This document shows positions 1 through 6,244 of a stretch of DNA of 19,756 nucleotides, piece by piece. A program made the translations under genes and the position numbers. How positions within the stretch are numbered: the stretch's first letter is position 1; each line of letters begins with the position of its first letter. The notes below the pieces were generated by a model. That model did no database searches. It was not told where the DNA came from and saw only the letters and a list, made by a program, of their open reading frames with translations. Source of the stretch: JAWWAH01 sp033721415 (GTDB taxonomy: Bacteria; Patescibacteriota; Minisyncoccia; Spechtbacterales; 2-12-FULL-38-22); the NCBI GenBank assembly GCA_033721415.1, contig JAWWAH010000018.1:1-19756 (forward strand). The letters run 5' to 3'.

Positions 1-95
1 GATGGATTGGTCACAAAATACCACAAAAAATTCCATTTGTAAACAACAATAGACCTATGTGGAGTGTAAATCTTATTTAGCTTATAGCCCACAAA
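1..95. other. Left edge, no gene supported
   Basis: I see no supportable gene here. Three plus-strand frames are open from the window edge and stop at 40-42, 50-52 and 78-80. Any one of them could be the last codons of a gene entering from the left, but none shows a recognisable motif. The strong hairpin just to the right is oriented for dnaK on the other strand. Confidence 0.3.
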
Positions 96-145
96 AAACT
101 CGATACAAAAACACCGTCAGTAAACGGTGTTTTTGTATCGAGTTT
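96..145 (-). terminator. Intrinsic terminator of the hrcA-grpE-dnaK operon
   Basis: Perfect 22-bp inverted repeat (arms 96-117 and 124-145) around a 6-base loop. It lies 12 bases past the dnaK stop. On the minus strand the stem is followed by a run of T (complement of 91-95). On the plus strand the following T run is interrupted, so the signal is mainly for dnaK. Confidence 0.9.
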
Positions 146-157
146 CTTGTGGAATTA

Positions 158-2095
158 CTACTCCTTTTTATCTTTATCGGAAGATTCTTCCTTGTTCTCC
201 CCTTCTTCTTTATCACCCTCTTCTGCATCTGCTTCTTTGTGATCTACGTTTTCTACTTCTTCTGATGGATCTTGCTTGTTCATCTCTTCTTGCTGAGCTT
301 TGTAAACTTCTTCGCCTAGTTTTTGAGATGCTTGGCTCAAGTCTTCTACTGCTTGTTTGATGGCTTCAACTTCTTCGCCTTCACGTGCTTTATTTAGAGC
401 TTCTAGCTTTTCTTTAATGTCTTCTTTTACGCTATCTTCTACTTTATCGCCGTGATCTTTAAGAGCCTTTTCTGTTGAATAAACTAAAGTTTCTGCTTGA
501 TTCTTAAGATCTACAAGCTCGCGCTGCTTTTTATCTTCTTCTTCGTGTGCTTCAGCTTCTTTTTTCATCTTTTCTATTTCTTCTTCGCTTAAGCCACTTG
601 AAGCTTCTATTCTTACGGATTGTTCTTTACCTGTTGCTTTGTCTTTAGCAGAAACATTTAATATACCGTTTGCATCTATATCAAAGGAAACTTCAATTTG
701 TGGAACTCCACGTGGTGCCGGAGGGATACCATCTAGCATGAATCTTCCGAGGGTTTTGTTGTCTTTTGCCATTGATCTTTCACCCTGAAGGACGTGAACC
801 TCAACGGATGGCTGATTATCTGCGGCGGTAGAAAATGTTTGAGTTTTACTTGTTGGAATAGTTGTATTTTTTTCTATCATTGGCGTCATCACACTACCCA
901 TTGTTTCTATTCCTAGAGTTAGCGGAGTAACATCTAGAAGAAGGATATCTTTTACATCTCCTCCTAGGATACCTCCCTGGATAGCCGCACCCATTGCAAC
1001 AACCTCATCTGGGTTGATGTCTCTGTGTGGATCTTTGCCAAAGATTTCTTTTACACTATCTTGGATAGCTGGCATTCTTGTCTGACCTCCCACTAAGATT
1101 ATTTCGTCTATGTCGCTTTCGGAAAAACCAGCTTCTTTAACAACTTGCTTTGTTTTATCGCCAGCGCGCTTGATATAATCTGCTACTAGCTCTTCAAGTT
1201 TTGCTCGGCTTAGTTTTAGGTTTAAGTGCTTTGGTCCTGATGCATCGCTTGTTATAAACGGAATGTTTATTTCAGATTCTGTGGTACTGGAAAGCTCGTG
1301 CTTTGCGCTTTCTGCTGCATCCTTTAGTCGTTGTTTTGCCAAAGGATCTTTAGAAAGATCTACTCCTTCAGCTTTTTTAAATTCTTCTACTATCCAATTC
1401 ATGATTTCGCGATCAAAATCTTCTCCTCCTAAGTGTGTGTCTCCTCCTGTTGCTTTAACTTCTATTGTATCCTCTGAAACTTCTAGCACGGAAACATCGA
1501 ATGTTCCACCTCCGAAGTCGTAAACAACTATTTTTTCATCTTTCTTTTTGTTGAATCCGTAGGCTAATGCAGCTGCGGTTGGTTCGTTAATGATTCTTTT
1601 TACTTCTAAGCCTGCGATTGTTCCGGCATCCTTAGTTGCCTTTCTTTGTGCGTCGTTAAAGTACGCAGGAACAGTGATAACAGCTTCTGTTATCTTTTCT
1701 CCAAGACGCTCTTCTGCATCTTGCTTTAGTTTTTGTAATACCATTGCTGAAATTTCAGCAGGTCGATTCCACTTGTCTCCAAGTTTGATTTCTACTTCGC
1801 CTTTATCCCCTTTCTTAGTTTCGAAAGGAACTGAACCCACAACTTCCTGAGCTTCTGCATCGTCGAAGTGACGCCCAATAAGACGCTTAGCTGAGTGAAT
1901 TGTATTTTTTGGGTTTGTAACTGCTTGGCGCTTAGCTAAAAGGCCTACAATGCGCTCTCCATTTTTAGCTAGAGCAACAATTGAAGGGGTTGTTCTGTTC
2001 CCTTCTTTATTTTCTATGATTTTCGGCTCTCCTGCTTCTACAACAGCCATTGCCGAATTTGTTGTACCTAGGTCGATTCCTATTATTCTTCCCAT
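158..2095 (-). CDS. dnaK: Chaperone protein DnaK (Hsp70)
   Basis: ATP-dependent Hsp70 chaperone of 645 residues. It works in the cytosol with GrpE and a J-protein to refold or hold unfolded clients. Visible landmarks are the N-terminal phosphate loop IGIDLGTTNS (5-14), the second phosphate motif DFGGGTFD (193-200), the adenosine-loop motif VGGQTRMP (335-342) and the interdomain linker DILLLDVTPLTLGIE (383-397). The substrate-binding domain follows, then a helical lid and a highly acidic, disordered tail (about 608-645) that ends in KDKKE. Length is normal for the family. It is the last gene of the CIRCE-controlled operon, 40 bases after grpE, and no Shine-Dalgarno sequence precedes the ATG. 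No dnaJ is in the operon or elsewhere in the window. Confidence 0.98.
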   Translation of the reverse strand: MGRIIGIDLGTTNSAMAVVEAGEPKIIENKEGNRTTPSIVALAKNGERIVGLLAKRQAVTNPKNTIHSAKRLIGRHFDDAEAQEVVGSVPFETKKGDKGEVEIKLGDKWNRPAEISAMVLQKLKQDAEERLGEKITEAVITVPAYFNDAQRKATKDAGTIAGLEVKRIINEPTAAALAYGFNKKKDEKIVVYDFGGGTFDVSVLEVSEDTIEVKATGGDTHLGGEDFDREIMNWIVEEFKKAEGVDLSKDPLAKQRLKDAAESAKHELSSTTESEINIPFITSDASGPKHLNLKLSRAKLEELVADYIKRAGDKTKQVVKEAGFSESDIDEIILVGGQTRMPAIQDSVKEIFGKDPHRDINPDEVVAMGAAIQGGILGGDVKDILLLDVTPLTLGIETMGSVMTPMIEKNTTIPTSKTQTFSTAADNQPSVEVHVLQGERSMAKDNKTLGRFMLDGIPPAPRGVPQIEVSFDIDANGILNVSAKDKATGKEQSVRIEASSGLSEEEIEKMKKEAEAHEEEDKKQRELVDLKNQAETLVYSTEKALKDHGDKVEDSVKEDIKEKLEALNKAREGEEVEAIKQAVEDLSQASQKLGEEVYKAQQEEMNKQDPSEEVENVDHKEADAEEGDKEEGENKEESSDKDKKE

Positions 2096-2135
2096 GTTTT
2101 TGATTTAAGATTTAATTTTATAATTAAAATTTATT

Positions 2136-2648
2136 TTATTTTTTAACCTTTACTTTAACCGGCCTTATTAATTTGCCATTCATTTTGTATCCTTTTTGTA
2201 CTACTTCTTCTATTACTTCTCCTTCACCCTCTACCGCTTCATGCAGTTCCGGATCAAAATCATCTCCCGAACTTGCTTTAACCTCTTCTACATCCATGTT
2301 TTTCATCGTCTGGCGAGCTTGTTCTGCAATATGCCCAACACCCTTATACCAATCTGATTCTTCTATTGCTTTGGGGACATGTTTTACCATTAACTCTAAA
2401 TTATCTACTATGTTTAAAAATTGTGTTACTGATTCTTCTTTGACTACTACGCGCGATTCATCTATGTATTTTTGAATATCCTTTTTATAATTTGCAAATG
2501 CTGCACGTTCTCTCTGCCATCCGTCTAGGTATTCCTGTTTTTCTTCTTTTAACTTTTTGAGCTTTTTCTTTAGTTTTTTAACTTTATTTTCTACTTCTTC
2601 AGAAAGCTCTTCTATATATTCGTTTTTTTCTTCGTTATCTTTTGCCAT
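2136..2648 (-). CDS. grpE: Nucleotide exchange factor GrpE
   Basis: GrpE dimerises and releases ADP from DnaK. The 170-residue product has the expected layout. A long, very Lys/Glu-rich coiled coil (about 8-60) leads into the family motif around RAAFANYKKD. A central helix follows, and the C-terminal beta domain carries the conserved HEAVEGEG and GYKMNGKLIRPVKVKV segments. It lies between hrcA (43-base gap containing a hairpin) and dnaK (40-base gap) on the same strand. The sequence before the ATG, AAGCAAAATATT, has no Shine-Dalgarno motif. Order and spacing support one heat-shock transcript. Confidence 0.96.
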   Translation of the reverse strand: MAKDNEEKNEYIEELSEEVENKVKKLKKKLKKLKEEKQEYLDGWQRERAAFANYKKDIQKYIDESRVVVKEESVTQFLNIVDNLELMVKHVPKAIEESDWYKGVGHIAEQARQTMKNMDVEEVKASSGDDFDPELHEAVEGEGEVIEEVVQKGYKMNGKLIRPVKVKVKK

Positions 2649-2659
2649 AATATTTTGCT

Positions 2660-2687
2660 TACTAATACTTATGCAAATGTATTAGTA
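2660..2687 (-). other. Intercistronic hairpin between hrcA and grpE
   Basis: A 9-bp perfect inverted repeat (2660-2668 with 2679-2687) encloses a 10-base loop between the hrcA stop and the grpE start. It is AT-rich and has no T run after it on the minus strand, so it is not a convincing terminator. A role in mRNA processing or in protecting the grpE-dnaK part is inference. Confidence 0.45.
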
Positions 2688-2691
2688 TAAT

Positions 2692-3432
2692 TTAAAGTTC
2701 ATCAAATAATTTCTTAATTTCATTTAATAAGTGTAAATTTTCTGTGTAGTGCATTCTCATAGGGCCTAAAATGCCAAACACTGCTTTATCTCTTGTGGGG
2801 AGTTCTGAGGTAAAGGCCATTAGGCTAAAATCTGATGTTTCTTCCTCTGTTTCTTCACCAATAAATACCTTAATATCGTCTTCTATAGAACGATATAGGC
2901 GCTCTAGTCTATTTTCTAAAGAATCTGCATACTCAACAAGATGGCGGATATTTTCTGCGGTTAAAAATTCGGGCTCATCCAATAGATGCAATAATCCTTC
3001 CCTATAAAAACGATTTATATTTACAAAACCTGCAAATGCTAAGGAATTTGTCATCTCTGCAAGATACTGAGAAAGAACTCTCCCTGCATCTTCAGGTGAT
3101 TTGCGCATGGCTTTTTTTATATCTCTCTGAATAGCACGCATTTCATTTTCTTTTCTTTTTTGAGTATCCAACGGTTTTCTTGAGCCTAGAGCTACTTTAT
3201 CTACATAAAAACGATATGCTTTTTGAGTCGGAACTCTTCCGGCTGAGGTGTGGGGTTGATAAAGAAATCCTCCCTCGTCTAAATCGGACATAATGTTACG
3301 CAAAGTGGCTGAGCTTAGACCGTATTTATGTTTTTTTAGCATATAACCAGAACTAACCGGCTCTGCGGTCCTTATGTACTCCTCCACTATGTCGAGCAAT
3401 ATTCGCTCGTTTCTTTCTTCCTTATTTCCCAT
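2692..3432 (-). CDS. hrcA: Heat-inducible transcription repressor HrcA (short form)
   Basis: HrcA represses heat-shock genes by binding CIRCE, and a CIRCE site lies directly upstream. The N-terminal winged helix (about 1-75) contains LSSATLRNIMSDLD and the family signature TSAGRVPT (62-69) followed by KAYRFYVD. The C-terminal part keeps the GILGPMRMHY segment typical of the end of HrcA. The protein has 246 residues, whereas well-studied HrcA proteins have about 340, so the central/inserted region appears reduced. It starts at an ATG about 15 bases from the predicted transcription start, with no Shine-Dalgarno sequence. It is the first gene of hrcA-grpE-dnaK and probably controls itself. Confidence 0.93.
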   Translation of the reverse strand: MGNKEERNERILLDIVEEYIRTAEPVSSGYMLKKHKYGLSSATLRNIMSDLDEGGFLYQPHTSAGRVPTQKAYRFYVDKVALGSRKPLDTQKRKENEMRAIQRDIKKAMRKSPEDAGRVLSQYLAEMTNSLAFAGFVNINRFYREGLLHLLDEPEFLTAENIRHLVEYADSLENRLERLYRSIEDDIKVFIGEETEEETSDFSLMAFTSELPTRDKAVFGILGPMRMHYTENLHLLNEIKKLFDEL

Positions 3433-3453
3433 AACATTATTTGCACTTTATTC

Positions 3454-3482
3454 ATTTTATTAAAATAGCACTCTTGTGTCAA
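3454..3482 (-). promoter_or_regulatory. Promoter of hrcA-grpE-dnaK
   Basis: On the minus strand there is a perfect -35 TTGACA (3477-3482), a 17-base spacer and a -10 TAAAAT (3454-3459). This predicts a start near 3447, only about 15 bases before the hrcA ATG. The -35 and most of the spacer lie inside the CIRCE palindrome, so bound HrcA would block RNA polymerase. Confidence 0.85.
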
Positions 3483-3491
3483 GAGTGCTAA
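3465..3491. promoter_or_regulatory. CIRCE operator (HrcA-binding site)
   Basis: On the plus strand, ATAGCACTC, a 9-base spacer and GAGTGCTAA match the CIRCE consensus TTAGCACTC-N9-GAGTGCTAA at 17 of 18 arm positions with exact spacing. The spacer TTGTGTCAA extends the symmetry inward. It lies between the 397-residue gene and hrcA and covers the -35 hexamer of the heat-shock promoter. Finding it beside an hrcA gene makes the identification strong. Confidence 0.95.
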
Positions 3492-3507
3492 AAAAGTTTC
3501 TGTGTAC

Positions 3508-4701
3508 TTATTCTCTATTTAATTCGTCAATAAAGCCATCTATATTATCCCAGGCTTCTTGCAAGGCAGCATCGAGATCGTACGAAATTCCGATCTCTCC
3601 GTGTAATACATGGCTTTGGGCATCAACAAGAACTACTTGCCACCCTGCCTTTCCAGACTCTATGTTGCCACTTCTTACAGATATAGCAAATGTATATCCC
3701 CTAACTTCAGCCTTCCAGAAAAGATCGTCCAGAAGCTCGTCCAGCGTTCTTCTTGGCCTAAAATGCCACTCGCCTGGATTCACATAGTTAGCTAATATCT
3801 TAGTCATAAGTTGACCTGTTTTATGATCAGTTTGTTTAACTATGTTATCCCTATTCTGCCATGAGGCTATCTCTCTATTGCGGAAAGGGATTCCCCAGTC
3901 AAGTACAGGTCGCCCATCATAGTACATGAAATGAGTTTCTTTTGAGACACCTAGTCTTTCGCAAACCTCTTCCAATATATCTCCTAAGGGAAGTTTTTCT
4001 TTCCATTCCTTGTATCCACTTGGATCTTCGGGGTCGTAATTTAATTCCAAGAACCACGGTGGTGGATTGTGGGCGTCTAGCATAATTGCTACAGATTCAC
4101 TCGTTTCGTCATTTACAAACTTGCAAAGATATTTCGCTTGAAGAATACCTGAACTTTCACATGTAGGACATTTTACAGCATACACGCCTTGACCTAAACA
4201 TTTCTCGCAATCAGATCTTGCCTCTCCATTAGGTGATAATATTAAACAAGGACATTCAGAATTGTAAAAAATCCTAACACCCTTACAGGCATGGCACAGC
4301 ACAACCGGCGTGGTGTCCTCTAAACCCATCTCATAATCACTAGGGACAAGGTAATCATCAAAACATAACTCATCGGATAATCCATTAATTCTCTGCTTTT
4401 CGTATCTATTCTTTATTTCTTTCATAGCTTCTATAAACTCTTCTTTTCCTGGTATATAGTGGCTTGCTTGAACTTGCTCCGCTAATATATTTAAATTCGG
4501 TGCATCGTCAACAAATTCTCTAACATATGTGGGCAAATCAAAAATACTTAACTCTCCGTCTAAAGAAAAATTATCTGGGTTAGGACTTCCTATGCGATTT
4601 CTCCTAAACAAAGAGTACCCATCTGCTTCTTTAATTAAAATAAATTCATCCAAGGTTTTACGTATAGATAATATAGAATCTTTAGTTGTACTTTGAGACA
4701 C
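3508..4701 (-). CDS. Unknown protein with DnaJ-type zinc-finger cysteine cluster
   Basis: A 397-residue cytosolic protein that I cannot assign to a family. Its middle carries four cysteine pairs spaced like the DnaJ cysteine-rich domain: C136-x2-C139 (followed by KG), C150-x-C152, C165-x2-C168 (followed by LGQG) and C178-x2-C181 (followed by ESSG). This suggests two zinc sites. There is no J domain (no HPD) and no Gly/Phe linker. The N-terminal 130 and C-terminal 200 residues show no motif I recognise, and there are no membrane segments. The start is GTG, chosen for the strong AAAGGAG six bases upstream. It lies upstream of the heat-shock operon on the same strand, 16 bases from CIRCE. A chaperone-related role is inference from context and the zinc motif. 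Confidence 0.8.
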   Translation of the reverse strand: MSQSTTKDSILSIRKTLDEFILIKEADGYSLFRRNRIGSPNPDNFSLDGELSIFDLPTYVREFVDDAPNLNILAEQVQASHYIPGKEEFIEAMKEIKNRYEKQRINGLSDELCFDDYLVPSDYEMGLEDTTPVVLCHACKGVRIFYNSECPCLILSPNGEARSDCEKCLGQGVYAVKCPTCESSGILQAKYLCKFVNDETSESVAIMLDAHNPPPWFLELNYDPEDPSGYKEWKEKLPLGDILEEVCERLGVSKETHFMYYDGRPVLDWGIPFRNREIASWQNRDNIVKQTDHKTGQLMTKILANYVNPGEWHFRPRRTLDELLDDLFWKAEVRGYTFAISVRSGNIESGKAGWQVVLVDAQSHVLHGEIGISYDLDAALQEAWDNIDGFIDELNRE

Positions 4702-4707
4702 TAGTGT

Positions 4708-4714
4708 CTCCTTT
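4708..4714 (-). promoter_or_regulatory. Shine-Dalgarno fixing a GTG start
   Basis: AAAGGAG on the minus strand with a 6-base spacer before the GTG at 4701. This supports GTG as the start of the 397-residue protein. Confidence 0.8.
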
Positions 4715-4764
4715 CTTTTAAAGAGCTATTTAGCAAACATACTATCATAGTTTTTAAAAATAAA

Positions 4765-4785
4765 AAATCCCGCATTGCGGGATTT
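4765..4785 (-). terminator. Intrinsic terminator of the 60-residue membrane protein gene
   Basis: A 9-bp stem (4765-4773 with 4777-4785, core ATCCCGC/GCGGGAT) with a 3-base loop, followed on the minus strand by TTTATTTTT. It lies about 60 bases past the stop of the small membrane protein gene. Confidence 0.85.
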
Positions 4786-4846
4786 AGAGGTCCTAATCAG
4801 GATTGTCACCTTCTTCGATCTAACCCTTACTTTTCTCTAGTTATCA

Positions 4847-5029
4847 CTAATTCTTACTATTGCGAAACCAAATACTAACCGAGAGAAGGGTCATGATTAC
4901 GCCCCACAGAAAGTAGGACAGCGCTACAGCATCTGACCCAGCTGCATCCAAAAGAAGAAACTGAACACCAGCAACGAAAGACAAGAGCCCGAGAATTGCA
5001 GCGAAAAGAACGGCGAATTTTTCTTTCAT
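4847..5029 (-). CDS. Small two-helix membrane protein, function unknown
   Basis: A 60-residue protein with two predicted membrane helices (about 5-27 and 34-54) joined by a short AGSDAVA turn, and a polar C-terminus RNSKN. I do not recognise the family. An ATG ten codons further upstream (5059) is also in frame. I chose the ATG at 5029 because AAAGGAG lies seven bases before it, and because the upstream extension (MAQPDQRRSS) is polar and not needed for the fold. The gene is a single transcription unit with its own promoter (5087-5115) and terminator (4765-4785), which supports it being real despite its size. Confidence 0.72.
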   Translation of the reverse strand: MKEKFAVLFAAILGLLSFVAGVQFLLLDAAGSDAVALSYFLWGVIMTLLSVSIWFRNSKN

Positions 5030-5036
5030 ACTTGAT

Positions 5037-5043
5037 CTCCTTT
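5037..5043 (-). promoter_or_regulatory. Shine-Dalgarno deciding the start at 5029
   Basis: AAAGGAG on the minus strand, seven bases before the ATG at 5029. It falls inside the longer reading frame that begins at 5059, so the internal ATG is the likelier start. Confidence 0.75.
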
Positions 5044-5086
5044 GATCAGGTTGTGCCACGCGAAGGTGGTAAAGAACTTACTTGCT

Positions 5087-5115
5087 AATATACATAAAAA
5101 ATACAAAAAATGCAA
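5087..5115 (-). promoter_or_regulatory. Promoter of the 60-residue membrane protein gene
   Basis: Minus strand: TTGCAT (5110-5115), exactly 17 bases, TATATT (5087-5092). The -10 matches 5 of 6 positions and the -35 is weaker. The same GGTTGCATTTTT...ATGTATA arrangement precedes rplU. Confidence 0.55.
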
Positions 5116-5152
5116 CCTTAGCAGGAATTTATAAAAAACATCTTCGCAAATA

Positions 5153-5161
5153 TGCTATACT
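5153..5161 (+). promoter_or_regulatory. Extended -10 promoter for corA-cysS
   Basis: TGCTATACT is an extended -10 (TGn plus TATACT, 5 of 6). No good -35 is visible at the correct spacing. Transcription would start near 5168, placing both hairpin repeat units (5171-5299) in a leader of about 140 bases before the corA ATG at 5308. Confidence 0.5.
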
Positions 5162-5170
5162 TAAATAAGT

Positions 5171-5299
5171 TAAGTAATGTTCCCGGCTAGCGCCGGATGC
5201 CCTGTTTGCAGCCAATCGCTGCGCTCTTGGGCAAATAAGTAACGTAATCCCCTCAGGGGATGCTCAATTTTGCAGCCAATCGCTGCGCTCTTGGGCAAA
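5171..5299. repeat. Two tandem 64/65-bp hairpin-forming units
   Basis: Unit 1 is 5171-5235 and unit 2 is 5236-5299. Both begin TAAGTAA, then contain a small GC-rich hairpin and then an identical 31-bp block (5205-5235 and 5269-5299). The small hairpins differ in sequence but keep pairing: CCGGC-TAGC-GCCGG (5183-5196) and TCCCC-TCA-GGGGA (5248-5260). The 31-bp block can pair TTTGC with GCAAA and CCAA with TTGG, or alternatively GCAGC with GCTGC. The tract is much richer in G+C than its surroundings. It could be a dispersed intergenic repeat family or a tandem structured leader RNA. No third copy is in the window. Confidence 0.9.
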
Positions 5300-5307
5300 A
5301 TTGGCAC

Positions 5308-6237
5308 ATGATTACACGAGTAAAACACAAAGACATAACTTGGATAGATATAAAAAACCCTCGAGATAAAGCTGTTAAATACCTTGAGAAAAAGTTTGAT
5401 TTTATCCACGAGCCTGTTTTGAATGAACTTATACCACCAGGGCACAGGGCAAAAGTAGAAAGACATGAAGAATATCTCTTTATGGTTTTGTATTATCCTA
5501 TTTTTGATCCTCGACACAAAACAACACAATCACGAGAACTGGATGTGATTATTACAAAAGACCATATAATAACTGTTCATTATAAAACAATTCTACCTCT
5601 AAACAAACTCAGAGAAGAATTGGGCGCTAATGAAGAAAAACGTGGAGAATACATGGAAGATGGCCCAGGGATGCTTTTGTACCATCTTGTAGTGGGCCTA
5701 CTCGATAGCGCGCTAAACAAGCTTGTCTTAATTGAAGAAAATATCGATGAAATAGAAGAAGCAATATTTGAGGAAGGAAAAGAAAAAGAAATGGTGCGTG
5801 AAATATCTCTAATTAAAAGAGATGTTTTAAACTTTAGAAGGATTCTAGCACCACAAATACCTATAATGGAGTCTTTACACAGAGAGGGAACATCTTTCTT
5901 TGGAGATTTTATGAGCCCTTATCTTGACGACCTTCTTGGTTACTATGGGCGAGTATGGAACGCTGTAGAAGATCAACGCGAAACCGTACAAGCTCTTGCA
6001 GAAACAAACGATTCAATGCTATCAATGAAAATTAATGAGATTATTAAGGTTCTTACCATATTTTCTGTTATAGTATTCCCTCTAACCTTAATAAGTAGTA
6101 TTTGGGGCATGAACACAGAGTATACTCCATTTGTTGATGAATTTGGATCGCCTTTTGATTTTTGGCTTATTATAGGTCTAATGGTAATACTGAGCGCATT
6201 TATGCTTATATTTTTCAAAATTAAAAAATGGTTTTAA
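5308..6237 (+). CDS. corA: CorA-family divalent cation transporter
   Basis: Inner-membrane channel for Mg2+ (possibly Co2+ or Ni2+) in the CorA family, which assembles as pentamers. The 309-residue protein has a long cytosolic N-terminal domain with a charged helical region (about 140-245). It ends with the diagnostic two C-terminal helices: TM1 about 249-266 ending in the GMN signature (267-269), and TM2 about 284-303 followed by basic KIKKWF. The reading frame extends upstream to an ATG at 5260, but those 16 residues are encoded by the hairpin repeat and are unlike CorA. I therefore start at MITRVKHK. No Shine-Dalgarno is seen. cysS follows 7 bases later, so the two genes are probably co-transcribed. 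Confidence 0.93.
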   Translation: MITRVKHKDITWIDIKNPRDKAVKYLEKKFDFIHEPVLNELIPPGHRAKVERHEEYLFMVLYYPIFDPRHKTTQSRELDVIITKDHIITVHYKTILPLNKLREELGANEEKRGEYMEDGPGMLLYHLVVGLLDSALNKLVLIEENIDEIEEAIFEEGKEKEMVREISLIKRDVLNFRRILAPQIPIMESLHREGTSFFGDFMSPYLDDLLGYYGRVWNAVEDQRETVQALAETNDSMLSMKINEIIKVLTIFSVIVFPLTLISSIWGMNTEYTPFVDEFGSPFDFWLIIGLMVILSAFMLIFFKIKKWF

Positions 6238-6244
6238 GTAGTCT

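Noticed and set aside
1..95. 3' end of a plus-strand gene entering from the left
   Set aside because: Three frames are open from the edge to different stops and none carries a recognisable motif, so no choice can be supported.
59..265. Plus-strand open frames across the dnaK terminator and 3' end (also 127-360)
   Set aside because: They lie over the terminator hairpin and antisense to the dnaK tail. The low-complexity Phe/Leu-rich products are what the reverse of a Glu/Lys-rich tail gives.
5030..5059. Upstream start for the small membrane protein (70 residues)
   Set aside because: The AAAGGAG that serves the internal ATG at 5029 lies inside this extension; no SD precedes 5059.
5171..5299. 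CRISPR array
   Set aside because: Only two 31-bp copies, the units are directly tandem with partly homologous rather than unique spacers, and there are no cas genes.
5170..5529. Minus-strand 119-residue frame over the tandem repeats and corA start
   Set aside because: It is antisense to corA and runs through the hairpin units. No SD or promoter, and no recognisable motif.
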